Made by a program: the position numbers and the translations under genes | Part shown: piece by piece, positions 1-9,409 of the stretch | Layout: each line of letters opens with the position of its first letter | Numbering within the stretch: the stretch's first letter is position 1 | Assembly (NCBI RefSeq): GCF_043944905.1 | Contig: NZ_JBIMSN010000032.1 | Location: 4,922-68,921 of the forward strand | DNA from: Antrihabitans spumae | Lineage (GTDB): Bacteria; Actinomycetota; Actinomycetes; Mycobacteriales; Mycobacteriaceae | Reading direction: 5' to 3' | Length of the DNA: 64,000 nt | Notes under the pieces: generated by a model | What the model was told of the DNA's origin: nothing | The model's input: the letters and a program-made list of their open reading frames with translations, nothing else | The model's database searches: none

Positions 1-468
1 CAGGTCGTATCCGACGGTCTCGACTTCATCCACGTCGGCCAGCAGGAAATGCCGTCGCGTGCCTACGTCAGTGCGTTCGGTTTCAAGGGTCCGGATCAGC
101 AGAAGCCCGCGGGTGTGCTGTCGGGTGGTGAGCGAAACCGCCTGAACCTGGCCATGACGCTCAAGCAGGGTGGCAACCTGATCCTGCTCGACGAACCGAC
201 CAACGACCTCGACGTCGAGACCCTCGGCTCGCTGGAGAACGCCCTCGAGCAGTTCCCCGGTTGCGCCGTGGTGATCTCGCACGATCGCTGGTTCCTCGAC
301 CGCACCTGCACCCACATCCTGGCGTGGGAAGGCGACAGCGACAACGACGCGAAGTGGTTCTGGTTCGAAGGCAACTTCGAGGGCTACGAGAAGAACAAGA
401 TCGAGCGGCTCGGTCTCGAAGCGGCACGCCCGCATCGAGTTACGCACCGCAAGCTGACGCGTGACTGA
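1..468 (+). CDS. ettA: Energy-dependent translational throttle protein EttA (ABC-F ATPase), 3' part
   Basis: C-terminal 155 residues of a soluble ABC-F ATPase; the 5' end lies outside the window and the frame is open from base 1. Visible are the second ABC signature LSGGERNRLNLAMTL, the Walker B and D-loop NLILLDEPTNDLD, and the switch histidine in VVISHDRWFLD. The C-terminal segment GDNDAKWFWFEGNFEGYEKNK-type ending is typical of EttA, which binds the ribosomal E site and gates elongation by energy charge. It has no membrane domain. The family call is firm; EttA rather than another ABC-F rests on this C-terminal segment and on the conserved position beside gdh, as with Rv2477c. The stop overlaps the next gene by 8 bases. 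Confidence 0.88.
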   Translation, partial: QVVSDGLDFIHVGQQEMPSRAYVSAFGFKGPDQQKPAGVLSGGERNRLNLAMTLKQGGNLILLDEPTNDLDVETLGSLENALEQFPGCAVVISHDRWFLDRTCTHILAWEGDSDNDAKWFWFEGNFEGYEKNKIERLGLEAARPHRVTHRKLTRD

Positions 469-877
469 GCCCTACACGTGCCGGGTCGAGGTCCGCTGGG
501 CGGACCTCGACCTGCTCGGTCATGTGAACAACACGAAGTACTTCGAATACGGCATGGAAGCTCGCGTCAAGTTCTACGAGCATTGCGTGCTGCATCCGGA
601 CGGAGTCCGGCGCCCCGCGCTTGTCCTCCGCAAGGCCGACATGGACTACCTGAGGCCGATTCTGCTCAGCTCGGGACCACTGACCATCGAGACCTGGGTG
701 ACCCACATCGGCACGACCTCGTACTCGATCCGGCACCGCATGCGCGACAAACACGGCGAACTCTGCGCCGAGGGCAGCGCGGTGATGGTCGGCTTCGATC
801 TGAAGCAGCAGAAGCCGCGCCCACTCAGCGACGAGGAACGTACCGCCCTCGGTGCGTATCTGATCTCGAGCGTCTGA
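461..877 (+). CDS. Acyl-CoA thioesterase, 4HBT hotdog family
   Basis: A 138-residue single hotdog-fold protein that probably hydrolyses an acyl-CoA thioester in the cytoplasm; the substrate is unknown. The N-terminal motif VRWADLDLLGHVNNTKYFEY carries the acidic residue and the GHVNN turn of the 4-hydroxybenzoyl-CoA thioesterase family. The GTG start at 461 overlaps the ettA stop by 8 bases, which suggests translational coupling. A second hotdog protein lies just after gdh (5897-6346) and shares the VEVRW-D-D motif, so the two look like paralogues bracketing gdh. From memory only the downstream copy has a counterpart in M. tuberculosis (Rv2475c). Confidence 0.8.
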   Translation: MTEPYTCRVEVRWADLDLLGHVNNTKYFEYGMEARVKFYEHCVLHPDGVRRPALVLRKADMDYLRPILLSSGPLTIETWVTHIGTTSYSIRHRMRDKHGELCAEGSAVMVGFDLKQQKPRPLSDEERTALGAYLISSV

Positions 878-1001
878 CTCGGCCAACCGGTCATGGCGGC
901 CGGGTAACCGGTCGGTGTTTCCACCCTGTTACGTGGCCGTCGGCGGCTAGGCTCGATTCGGCACCGCTAGTACGCAAAAAGAGACCAGAGGGTGGGCTCC
1001 G

Positions 1002-4000
1002 ATGACCGCTTCACCAGGCACGTTGCACACCGAGTGGGCAGCCGAGCTGCCCGATGCACTTCGGGCCGACATCGCGAATCTCGAAAGCGCGTACTTCAGG
1101 CATGTCGACGCAGGCGATGCGGACTGTGCGATCGCAGGATCGTCGGAGAACGTCTTCCAGCGGCACGTCGATCTGGCGATGGTTCGTCAACCGGGGCAAT
1201 CGATTTCGAAGTTGTATCGCGTTACGACTGGCGGCACCGACGACAGATTCGGTGCGGCACTGCAGATCGTCAACGACGATATGCCGCTGCTGGTCGAGTC
1301 GATAACGTCGATGCTGAGCCGCATCGGAGTGTGCCTCAGCGAGGTCATCCACCCGATTCTCGACGTCGAACGAGACAGTGACGGACGCCTTCTGCGAGCC
1401 GTCCCGCACGACCCCGAAAAGTCGTTGGAAGGGTGGCAGCGCGAGTCGTGGATGCACGTGCAACTGCACCCGTCGACCGATCCGACACTGCTCGACCGAG
1501 TGGAGACCGCCACCCGTGACGTGCTCGGCGACGTTCGCCAGGTTGTCAACGACACCGACGCCATGCGCGCCGTCCACCGCGAACTCGCGGACGAGATGGA
1601 CGAGGCGGCCGCTGCAGGGATCGGTCCGTACACGCAGGCCGACCTCACCGATTGTGCAAACATGTTGCGCTGGTTGGCCGAAGGGCACTACACCGTGCTC
1701 GGCTACACGCGCTACGCGCGCGAGGGCGCAGGCGAACACCGCGTGCCGGGCAGCCCCCTCGGTGTTCTTCGCAGCGATACCCGAGCGGCAGCAGGCGCGG
1801 ACATCGCAGTCCCGGTGTCGGGTGGCGACCGACCGCTGCTCGTGCTGACTCAGGGTTCGGTGCCCGCGACCGTGCATCGCTCCGTGTACCCGTACTTCGT
1901 CGGGGTCGCGTCGTTCGATGCCGACGGCAACGTCACCGGTGAGCACCTTTTCGTCGGTGTCTTCACCGTGACGGCCTTGCACGAGAACGTGCTCGACATT
2001 CCCGTGATCGAACGTCGCGTCCGAGCTGTGATCGATCGCGCAGGCTTCGACATCAACTCGTTCTCCGGGCAGGCGATGCTCGAAGTCATTCAGTCCTTCC
2101 CGCGCACCGAGTTGTTCTCCTCCGATGCCGAGCGGCTGTTCCGCACGACGTCGTCGGTGCTCAATGTCGGTCTGCGGCGCCAGGTTCGGCTGTTTCTGCG
2201 GGACGATCAGTACGGGCATTTCGTGTCGTGCCTCGTGTACCTGCCGCGCGATCGCTACACAACAAGGGTCCGGCTCGCGATGCAAGACATCCTGACCCGC
2301 GAGCTCGGCGGCAGTTCGATCGAGTACTCGGCGCGCGTCACCGAATCCGATCTCGCGAACGTGCATTTCACGGTGCGACGCGACGACGCGAAAGCACAGC
2401 CTGCAGTCGATACGTCGGACGAGAACAGGCTGCGGATCCAGGAACTGCTTGCCAACGCAACGAGGTCGTGGGACGACCATCTCGGCGACGCCGTCGGAGC
2501 CGGCGAGGTGTCGGTCCTGCCCGCGTTGGCGCAGCAGTACGCCGATGCCCTTCCCGAGGCGTACAAACAAGACTTCGCCGCGCAGCGCGCCCTCGCGGAC
2601 ATCGCGCGCCTCGACGGGCTCGAAGAAGGTTCCATCGACCTGCACCTGTACCGAAACGAGAAGGCGGACAAGGGGTATTGGCGCTTCACGCTCTACATCG
2701 GTGGTAGCGGTGTCTCGCTGAGCCAGGTGCTGCCCGTGCTGCAGAGTCTCGGCGTCGAGGTGCTCGACGAGCGGCCGTATCAGGTGAATCTGCTTGGTAG
2801 TACCGAACGTTGGATCTACGATTTCGGTCTCGTCGCGCGGCCGGAACTGCTTCGTGGCTCGCTCGACCAGAACATGGACTCGACGTTGGCGGAAGCGAAC
2901 GGTGCCACGCTCGAGCTGCAGGAGCGATTCACGGACGCGTTCAGGGCGGCGTGGTACGGCCTTGCCGAATCCGACAGCTTCAACGAACTCGTGCTGCGGG
3001 CGGCCCTGCACTGGCGCGAGGTCGCGATCTTGCGCGCCTACGCAAAGTACTTGCGGCAGGCCGGTTTTCCGTACAGCCACGCGAACATCGGCCGCGTACT
3101 GCTCGCCTATCCCGAGACCGCGCGCCTCCTTGTCGACCTCTTCATGGCGCATTTCGATCCCGATTCCGCGTCGGTCGATCGTGCGGCCGACATCGGCGCA
3201 CAGTTGCGCGAGAAGATAGACGCCGTCGTCAGCATGGACGCCGACCGAATCCTGCGGGCAATCCTCGGGCTGATCCGAGCGACACTGCGCACCAACTACT
3301 TCGTCGTCGATTCCGACGGGGAGCAGCGCAGCTACCTCTCCTTCAAGGTCGAACCACGCGAGATTGCCGAATTGCCCAAGCCACGGCCACGTTTCGAGGT
3401 GTTCGTCTATTCGCCGCGCGTCGAAGGTGTGCATCTGCGGTTCGGCACCGTCGCCCGCGGCGGTCTGCGGTGGTCGGACCGACAGGAAGATTTCCGTACC
3501 GAGATTCTCGGGTTGGTCAAAGCACAGGCCGTGAAGAACGCCGTCATCGTGCCCGTCGGTGCGAAAGGTGGCTTCGTTGTGAAGAATCCGCCTGCACCGA
3601 CCGACGATCCCGCAGCCGATCGCCAGGCGTTCCGCGACGAAGGTATCGCCTGCTACACCCTCTTCATTTCCGGACTGCTCGATGTCACCGACAACGTCGA
3701 CCGAGCAACCGGTGCGGTTGTCCCGCCTGAGCGGGTTGTGCGGCGCGACGGCGACGACACCTACCTCGTCGTCGCAGCCGACAAGGGAACGGCGACATTC
3801 TCCGATATCGCGAACGGCGTCGCCTTGAAGTACGGCTTCTGGCTCGGCGATGCCTTTGCCTCCGGCGGTTCTGCGGGCTACGACCACAAAGCGATGGGCA
3901 TCACCGCCAAAGGTGCATGGGAGAGCGTCAAGCGGCATTTCCGCGAGATGAACATCGATACCCAGACCGAAGAGTTCACGGTGGTCGGCATCGGTGACAT

Positions 4001-5900
4001 GAGTGGCGACGTCTTCGGCAACGGAATGCTGTTGAGCGAGAAGATCCGGCTCGTTGCAGCCTTCGATCACCGCCATATCTTCCTCGACCCGAATCCTGTT
4101 GCCGCGCCGTCGTTTGCCGAACGTGAGCGGCTCTTCGCGTTGCCGAGATCGTCGTGGGCGGATTACGACACGTCGCTGATCAGCGAGGGTGGCGGCGTCT
4201 TCGACAAGACAGTCAAGTCGGTACCGATCAGCCCGCAGGCGCGAGAAGCGTTGGGCCTCGACGAATCCGTCACCGCACTCTCGCCGCCGGAACTCGTCAA
4301 GACCATCATCCTCGCGCCGGTCGATCTGCTCTGGAACGGCGGCATCGGCACCTACATCAAGGCGAGCACCGAGTCCAACGGCGACGTCGGCGACAAGGCG
4401 AACGATTCGGTCCGGGTGAACGGTAGCGACCTTCGGGTCAAGGTCGTCGGAGAAGGTGGCAACCTCGGCGCAACTGCGTTGGGCCGCATCGAGTTCTGCC
4501 AGAACGGCGGCAAGATGAACACCGACGCCCTCGACAACTCCGCTGGCGTCGATTGCTCCGACCACGAGGTCAATATCAAGATCATGCTCGATCGACTGGT
4601 CAGCAGTGGCGAACTTGCCGAGCAGGACCGAAATCCGTTGCTGGCGTCGATGACCGACGAGGTCAGCCGACTGGTGTTGGAAGACAACATCTCTCAGAAC
4701 TTCCTGATGGGGCTGTCCCGCTCGGATGCCGGGCCGATGCTCAGTGTGCATCGCAGGGTGATCGGCGAACTCGAATCGCATCACGGTCTCGATCGCGAAC
4801 TCGAAGCCCTGCCGTCCGAAGCGGAGATCACTCGCAGGCGCCAGGACGGTACCGGACTCACGTCGCCCGAACTATCGAATCTGATGGCGCACGTGAAGCT
4901 TTCGCTGAAGGACGATCTGCTCAAGAGCGATCTGCCCGACCTGGAGGTGTTCGCGCGCAGGCTGCCGTCGTACTTTCCCACGCCGCTGCAGGAGCGGTTC
5001 GGCAAGGCGATCAAGTCGCATCCCCTACGTCGCGAAATCGTCACGACGATGATTGCCAACGAGACGATCGACTACGGCGGCATCACCTACGCCTATCGGT
5101 TGTCGGAGGAAGCGGGGGCGACGAGTACCGACTCGGTGCGCGCCTACAACGCCTCCGTCGAGATCTTCGACCTACGGAACCTATGGCAGGAAATCCGCAA
5201 TTCAGACATGGGCGTGCACGTACTCGACGACCTCGAACGTGAATCCAAGCGGACCCTCGATCGTGCGTCACGCTGGCTGCTGATCAACCGGCCACAGCCG
5301 ATCGCAGTCGGCGCCGAGATCAACAGATTCAGCAGGGGAGTGCGTGAACTCGCGCCGATCGTGCCGAGCCTGTTGCAGGGCCATCGTGCGACCAGCTTCC
5401 ACGAGCGGACGGCCGCGAGCGTGAAACTCGGTGCGCCGCAAGAACTTGCCGAGCGTGTGTACGGATTGCTCGACCTGTTCGCACTACTCGACATTCTCAA
5501 CATCTCCGACATCACCGAGCGAGAGGGCGACGAGGTCGCGACGCTGTACTTCGCGCTCGACGCACACCTTTCGATCGACTGGTTGCTCACACAGGTCGAC
5601 CATCTGGCGCGCGGCGATCGTTGGCACGCTCTTGCTCGACTCGCACTGCGCGACGACCTGTACGCATCGTTGCGGTCGTTGACTATGGACGTACTCGCCT
5701 CGGGCGAACCGGACGAGTCGCCGCAGGAGAAGATCGAATACTGGGAGTCGACCAACCAGTCGCGGTTGGGGCGCGCCCGCAACGCGCTGTCCGAGATCTT
5801 CGAGTCCGGCACCCACGACCTTGCCACCCTGTCGGTGGCCGCACGGCAGGTCCGTAGCATGGTCAGCGGTGTCGGATCGCAATCGGAGGCAAATCGTTGA
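1002..5900 (+). CDS. gdh: NAD-specific glutamate dehydrogenase, large (180 kDa) type
   Basis: A 1632-residue member of the L_180 class, which oxidatively deaminates glutamate to 2-oxoglutarate and ammonia with NAD+. The length matches the family (about 1600 residues). The catalytic part is in the middle: GTVARGGLRWSDRQEDFRTE with K-x-Q-x-x-K-N (LGLVKAQAVKNAVIVPVGAKGG) around residues 815-860, then the dinucleotide-binding segment VVGIGDMSGDVFGNGML near residue 1000. Long N-terminal ACT-like and C-terminal helical regions flank it. The ATG start lies 124 bases after the thioesterase, so it may have its own promoter. Mycobacterial homologues are regulated by the FHA protein GarA, but nothing here shows that directly. 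Confidence 0.95.
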   Translation: MTASPGTLHTEWAAELPDALRADIANLESAYFRHVDAGDADCAIAGSSENVFQRHVDLAMVRQPGQSISKLYRVTTGGTDDRFGAALQIVNDDMPLLVESITSMLSRIGVCLSEVIHPILDVERDSDGRLLRAVPHDPEKSLEGWQRESWMHVQLHPSTDPTLLDRVETATRDVLGDVRQVVNDTDAMRAVHRELADEMDEAAAAGIGPYTQADLTDCANMLRWLAEGHYTVLGYTRYAREGAGEHRVPGSPLGVLRSDTRAAAGADIAVPVSGGDRPLLVLTQGSVPATVHRSVYPYFVGVASFDADGNVTGEHLFVGVFTVTALHENVLDIPVIERRVRAVIDRAGFDINSFSGQAMLEVIQSFPRTELFSSDAERLFRTTSSVLNVGLRRQVRLFLRDDQYGHFVSCLVYLPRDRYTTRVRLAMQDILTRELGGSSIEYSARVTESDLANVHFTVRRDDAKAQPAVDTSDENRLRIQELLANATRSWDDHLGDAVGAGEVSVLPALAQQYADALPEAYKQDFAAQRALADIARLDGLEEGSIDLHLYRNEKADKGYWRFTLYIGGSGVSLSQVLPVLQSLGVEVLDERPYQVNLLGSTERWIYDFGLVARPELLRGSLDQNMDSTLAEANGATLELQERFTDAFRAAWYGLAESDSFNELVLRAALHWREVAILRAYAKYLRQAGFPYSHANIGRVLLAYPETARLLVDLFMAHFDPDSASVDRAADIGAQLREKIDAVVSMDADRILRAILGLIRATLRTNYFVVDSDGEQRSYLSFKVEPREIAELPKPRPRFEVFVYSPRVEGVHLRFGTVARGGLRWSDRQEDFRTEILGLVKAQAVKNAVIVPVGAKGGFVVKNPPAPTDDPAADRQAFRDEGIACYTLFISGLLDVTDNVDRATGAVVPPERVVRRDGDDTYLVVAADKGTATFSDIANGVALKYGFWLGDAFASGGSAGYDHKAMGITAKGAWESVKRHFREMNIDTQTEEFTVVGIGDMSGDVFGNGMLLSEKIRLVAAFDHRHIFLDPNPVAAPSFAERERLFALPRSSWADYDTSLISEGGGVFDKTVKSVPISPQAREALGLDESVTALSPPELVKTIILAPVDLLWNGGIGTYIKASTESNGDVGDKANDSVRVNGSDLRVKVVGEGGNLGATALGRIEFCQNGGKMNTDALDNSAGVDCSDHEVNIKIMLDRLVSSGELAEQDRNPLLASMTDEVSRLVLEDNISQNFLMGLSRSDAGPMLSVHRRVIGELESHHGLDRELEALPSEAEITRRRQDGTGLTSPELSNLMAHVKLSLKDDLLKSDLPDLEVFARRLPSYFPTPLQERFGKAIKSHPLRREIVTTMIANETIDYGGITYAYRLSEEAGATSTDSVRAYNASVEIFDLRNLWQEIRNSDMGVHVLDDLERESKRTLDRASRWLLINRPQPIAVGAEINRFSRGVRELAPIVPSLLQGHRATSFHERTAASVKLGAPQELAERVYGLLDLFALLDILNISDITEREGDEVATLYFALDAHLSIDWLLTQVDHLARGDRWHALARLALRDDLYASLRSLTMDVLASGEPDESPQEKIEYWESTNQSRLGRARNALSEIFESGTHDLATLSVAARQVRSMVSGVGSQSEANR

Positions 5901-6346
5901 CAGAGCCAGTCGGCTTGAACGGCTCGGAGGCAGTTGGTTTTCACACGAAGGTCGAGGTCCGCTGGTCGGATATGGACGCCTTCCAGCACATCAACCATGC
6001 ACGCATGGTGACGTTGCTCGAAGAGGCCCGAATCCCGTGGTTGTTCTACGACGACCGACCGACGAAAACGCTGCGTGACGGCGCTGTCATCGTCGATCTG
6101 CATGTGCGGTACCGCGGTCAGTTGCGCCACGACGACACCCCGCTCGACATCGTCATGTGGGTCGACAAACTGCGAGCCGTCGACTTCACCGTCGGCTACG
6201 AGGTCCGCGCGGTCGGTGCCGCGCAGGATTCGCCTGCCTCCGTCACCGCGACAACGCAGATCGCAGCGTTCGACATCGAGGCACAACGCCTTCGCCGGTT
6301 CACCCCGGAAGAGAAGGCCTACCTGGAGAGCTGGCGACGGGTGTGA
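5897..6346 (+). CDS. Acyl-CoA thioesterase, 4HBT hotdog family (second copy)
   Basis: A 149-residue hotdog protein with the family motif VEVRWSDMDAFQHINHARM near residue 20, and probably a cytoplasmic thioesterase of unknown substrate. The start is TTG at 5897, inside the TTGA that also contains the gdh stop; GGAGG at 5885-5889 sits seven bases upstream and supports this start. Translation is therefore probably coupled to gdh. It corresponds by position and type to Rv2475c, which also follows gdh. The C-terminal tail FDIEAQRLRRFTPEEKAYLE resembles that of the copy at 461-877, consistent with paralogy. Confidence 0.82.
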   Translation: MTEPVGLNGSEAVGFHTKVEVRWSDMDAFQHINHARMVTLLEEARIPWLFYDDRPTKTLRDGAVIVDLHVRYRGQLRHDDTPLDIVMWVDKLRAVDFTVGYEVRAVGAAQDSPASVTATTQIAAFDIEAQRLRRFTPEEKAYLESWRRV

Positions 6347-6349
6347 CCC

Positions 6350-7030
6350 GTGCATGAACGGTATCTCGACGTTCCCGATCCGATCGAGCGTGCGAACCTG
6401 GCCACTTTCGTCGGCAGAGCGATCAGGCTCGACGACGCTGCGGTAGTGCGGTTTCGGCAACGTCCCGACAATCTCGTCGGAGCCTGGACCACAACGGGTT
6501 TCGATACATTAGCCGTGCGAGTTATCGAAGGCGTCGTGCGACCGAACGACACCACCGCCGCTGCCGATGCAGTGCAGCGAAATCTGAGCGAGTTGCAATC
6601 GGGGTCACGTATCGACCTCGGTTACTCGATGGATTCGTCTTGGCGCGGAGCGTTGCCGCCGGACAAAGGATTCGTACACGTCGACGACGTCCCGGCCCGC
6701 GTGCTGGTCGACCTCGCCCAGCGCGGCGCCGCATTGGCGAAAGAACACGGCAGTAACCAGGGCCCGCCAGTCTCGTTACTCGACCAGGAGGTCCTCGAGG
6801 TCGAGGGCGGCGGCGAGCAGTTCGGTGTGTCGATGCGCATCGTATTCGCGCTCACCGCAATGGGTTTCATCCCACACACGGGCCAGGAGCAGATGACGGC
6901 GGGTCTCGATCTGGACCGTATCGACGCCGACGAACTGGTCCGCGTGCGAGCAAGCAAGTCGTGGATACGCCTCGATGCGCGCTACGGATCCGTCCTCAAG
7001 CACCGCGGAACCGGGTTGCAGTTCGCCTAG
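6350..7030 (+). CDS. Conserved hypothetical protein (Rv2474c-like by position)
   Basis: A 226-residue soluble protein with no signal peptide, membrane segment or motif that I recognise. The GTG start is four bases after the preceding thioesterase stop, so it is probably the last gene of the gdh run. Sequence features are mixed alpha/beta with short acidic stretches and no cysteine cluster. In M. tuberculosis a conserved hypothetical (Rv2474c) occupies the same position, which supports it being a real gene. The 3' end faces the convergent glucosidase gene across only 25 bases, with no clear terminator between them. Confidence 0.7.
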   Translation: MHERYLDVPDPIERANLATFVGRAIRLDDAAVVRFRQRPDNLVGAWTTTGFDTLAVRVIEGVVRPNDTTAAADAVQRNLSELQSGSRIDLGYSMDSSWRGALPPDKGFVHVDDVPARVLVDLAQRGAALAKEHGSNQGPPVSLLDQEVLEVEGGGEQFGVSMRIVFALTAMGFIPHTGQEQMTAGLDLDRIDADELVRVRASKSWIRLDARYGSVLKHRGTGLQFA

Positions 7031-7055
7031 ACCGTGCTTTCCAACTCCGCGCTGA

Positions 7056-8666
7056 TTACACCAGCCAGGCTGCGGCGTCGGCGGGTAGGCGACCACCCTC
7101 GATCGGCACGCTCGACAGCAGGACCTCGCCGGGCGGCAGCGGTATCGGCGCTGTCGTGGTGTTGAGTGCACAGATCAGCCCGCCGCGCCTGCGGAAGGCG
7201 AGGCAGCCGGAAGGGCTTCCGTACCAGTCGATGTCGTCGCCGGAGAACTCCGGACGTACGGCGCGCAGTTCGATCGCGTGTCGATAGAGCGACAACGTCG
7301 ACGCGACGTCCTCGATCTGTGCCTCGACGGAGCAGTCGGCCCACTCGGCCGGTATCGGCAACCACGACCTGTCGGCAGTTGTGAAACCGAACGGCGGAGC
7401 TGAACCCTCCCACGGGAGTGGAACTCGGCAGCCGTCGCGGCCGCGCTCGGTGTGTCCAGAGCGTTCCCACACCGGGTCCTGCAACACCTCGTCTGGTAGG
7501 TCGACGTTGGGTAGTCCGAGTTCGGACCCGTTGTAGACGAATATCGTTCCGGGAAGCGCGAGTTCGACCAGTGCCATGGCACGCGCGCGGGCGAGTCCGA
7601 TCGCACCGTCGCCGTAGCGGGTGACTTCGCGCTCGACGTCGTGGTTGGACAGCGTCCAGGTCGGTGCGCCACCGACACCGGCGACCGCTGCCATGGAGTT
7701 CTCGATCGCGGCGCGTACGGCGGCAGCGTCGAACGCAACCTCGGCAAGGCGGAAGTTGAAGGCGAGATGGAGTTCGTCCGGACGGACGTAGGCACCGAAG
7801 CGCTCGTTGTCCTCGACCCACACCTCGCCGACGGTTACCGCGTCCGGGTACTCGTCGATGATGCTGCGGATGCGGCGATGGATGTCGTGCACGCCATCGT
7901 TGTCGAAACGGAGGTCGTTGTCGGAGTTGGCGAGCAGTTTGTTCTCGGAGATGTCCATGTCCGGTATGCCGGCAGGCTTCGCCATCCCGTGTGCCACGTC
8001 GATACGAAAGCCGTCGATGCCGCGATCGAGCCAGAAGCGCAGCGTTTTCTCGAGGTCGTCGAAGACCTCGGGGTTTTCCCAATCGAGGTCGGGCTGCTCC
8101 GGCGCGAAGATATGCAGGTACCACTGGCCGGGTGTGCCGTCTGCTTCGGTGATCCGGGTCCACGCGGGGCCGCCGAAGATGCTCGGCCAGTTGTTGGGCG
8201 GTTCGGAGCCGTCGATGCCGCGACCGTCGCGGAAGATGTAGCGGTCACGCTCCGCGCTCCCGGGTGCTGAGGCAATCGCGGCTTGGAACCACGGATGTTC
8301 GATGCTCGTGTGGTTGGGCACCAGGTCCATCGTCACGCGAATCTTGCGGGAATGTGCTTCGGCGAGCAGCGCGTCCATGGTCTCCAGACCGCCGAACATC
8401 GGGTCGATGTCGCGCGGATCCGAGACGTCGTAGCCGCCGTCGGCCATGGGGGAGCGCATGACGGGGGAGAGCCAGAGGGCGTCCACTCCGAGCAGTTCGA
8501 GATAGCCGAGCTTGTCTCTGACACCACCGAGGTCGCCGATACCGTCACCGTTCGAGTCGGCGAACGACTTCGGATAAACCTGATAGAAAACGGCACTGCG
8601 CCACCATGGATCGGTGGGCCGCGATGCAGCCGCCGGTGTCGCCCCCGAGTTGTTTAGTTCCTCCAC
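7056..8666 (-). CDS. aglA: Alpha-glucosidase, GH13 family (AglA-like)
   Basis: A 536-residue cytoplasmic GH13 enzyme (oligo-1,6-glucosidase/alpha-glucosidase group) expected to hydrolyse or transfer terminal alpha-glucosyl units. Conserved regions are in order: VYPKSFADSNGDGIGDLGG, DLVPNHT, the nucleophile Asp223 in GFRIDVAH, the acid/base Glu in VTVGEVWVED, and the third Asp in TLSNHDVERE. The GTG start at 8666 has no strong ribosome site in front of it. The upstream neighbour on the same strand is trHbO, 113 bases away, the same pair as Rv2470/Rv2471. A TGGCA-AA-TGCCA palindrome lies in the gap. Substrate (maltose, trehalose or isomaltose) cannot be read from the sequence. Confidence 0.9.
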   Translation of the reverse strand: MEELNNSGATPAAASRPTDPWWRSAVFYQVYPKSFADSNGDGIGDLGGVRDKLGYLELLGVDALWLSPVMRSPMADGGYDVSDPRDIDPMFGGLETMDALLAEAHSRKIRVTMDLVPNHTSIEHPWFQAAIASAPGSAERDRYIFRDGRGIDGSEPPNNWPSIFGGPAWTRITEADGTPGQWYLHIFAPEQPDLDWENPEVFDDLEKTLRFWLDRGIDGFRIDVAHGMAKPAGIPDMDISENKLLANSDNDLRFDNDGVHDIHRRIRSIIDEYPDAVTVGEVWVEDNERFGAYVRPDELHLAFNFRLAEVAFDAAAVRAAIENSMAAVAGVGGAPTWTLSNHDVEREVTRYGDGAIGLARARAMALVELALPGTIFVYNGSELGLPNVDLPDEVLQDPVWERSGHTERGRDGCRVPLPWEGSAPPFGFTTADRSWLPIPAEWADCSVEAQIEDVASTLSLYRHAIELRAVRPEFSGDDIDWYGSPSGCLAFRRRGGLICALNTTTAPIPLPPGEVLLSSVPIEGGRLPADAAAWLV

Positions 8667-8745
8667 AAGGGGTCATAGTGCCAAACAATGGCGACATCGA
8701 CGACATTGCAGTGGTGTAGGTCCACCGTGCCGCTCGCGCCAAGCC

Positions 8746-8757
8746 TGGCAAATGCCA
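8746..8757. promoter_or_regulatory. Perfect 12-bp palindrome in the glbO-aglA gap
   Basis: TGGCA-AA-TGCCA is a perfect inverted repeat in the 113-base gap between the globin stop and the glucosidase start. It could be an operator for a sugar-responsive repressor controlling aglA, or only a short hairpin. No regulator gene is adjacent, so the role is a guess. Confidence 0.3.
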
Positions 8758-8779
8758 AGCAAATTCGCGGTCGGCGGCC

Positions 8780-9172
8780 TCAGAGCGGTGCGTTGACCAT
8801 CGATTGCGCCGCCATCTCCATGTAGTCGGTCAATGCCTTGCGATGCTGGTCGTCGAGGGTTTCCGGTTCGATCGACGCGATCGCGACGTACATGCACCGC
8901 AACCAGGCGTCGCGTTCGATCGGCCCGATTCGGAAAGGATTGTGTCGCATCCGCAAACGTGGATGCCCGCGCTCGTCGGAGTACGTCCGCGGGCCACCCC
9001 AATACTGCTCGAGGAACATGCGGAACCGACGCTCCGCCGGGCCCAGATCTTCCTCCGGATACAGCGGGCGCAGAATTTCGTCCACCGCGACCTCGCGGTA
9101 GAAGCGGTTGGTCAGTCGGCGAAAGGTCTCGGCCCCGCCGACTGCTTCGTAGAAGGTCTCTGCGCTAGTCAC
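8780..9172 (-). CDS. glbO: Truncated haemoglobin O (group II trHb)
   Basis: A 130-residue group II truncated globin that binds haem and O2; it is thought to act in O2/NO chemistry near the respiratory chain. Counting from the chosen start, the diagnostic residues are Tyr25 (B10), Tyr38 (CD1), proximal His77 (F8) and Trp90 (G8), the same set as M. tuberculosis GlbO. The frame stays open further upstream to 9256, but the GTG at 9172 gives an N-terminus TSAETFYEAVGG that matches the family length, so I chose it. It lies upstream of aglA on the same strand and is divergent from the HNH gene. Confidence 0.92.
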   Translation of the reverse strand: MTSAETFYEAVGGAETFRRLTNRFYREVAVDEILRPLYPEEDLGPAERRFRMFLEQYWGGPRTYSDERGHPRLRMRHNPFRIGPIERDAWLRCMYVAIASIEPETLDDQHRKALTDYMEMAAQSMVNAPL

Positions 9173-9409
9173 CGTGTTGGATCGCCCCGTCGGATTGTCT
9201 TGTTCGGTCAGGTCCCATTGTGCCCGTTGGACAAGTCCGCGCGATCGTCGAGGCACGTCACCATCTGTTCACCGGACAGCCTGCGACTTTGTTGGAAATC
9301 AGCGTGCATCTGTCGGATATCCGTGTTCCACTGGTGGCAATCTCCAGCAGGCTCACCTCTAGTGCTCGATCGAGGCGGGTCGGCTCACTCTGCACCACCG
9401 GGAGGTCGT

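Noticed and set aside
1011..4784. Long minus-strand frame (1257 residues) opposite gdh
   Set aside because: It is antisense to a certain gene and shows Arg/His-rich shadow composition with no family motif; an artefact of high-GC codon use.
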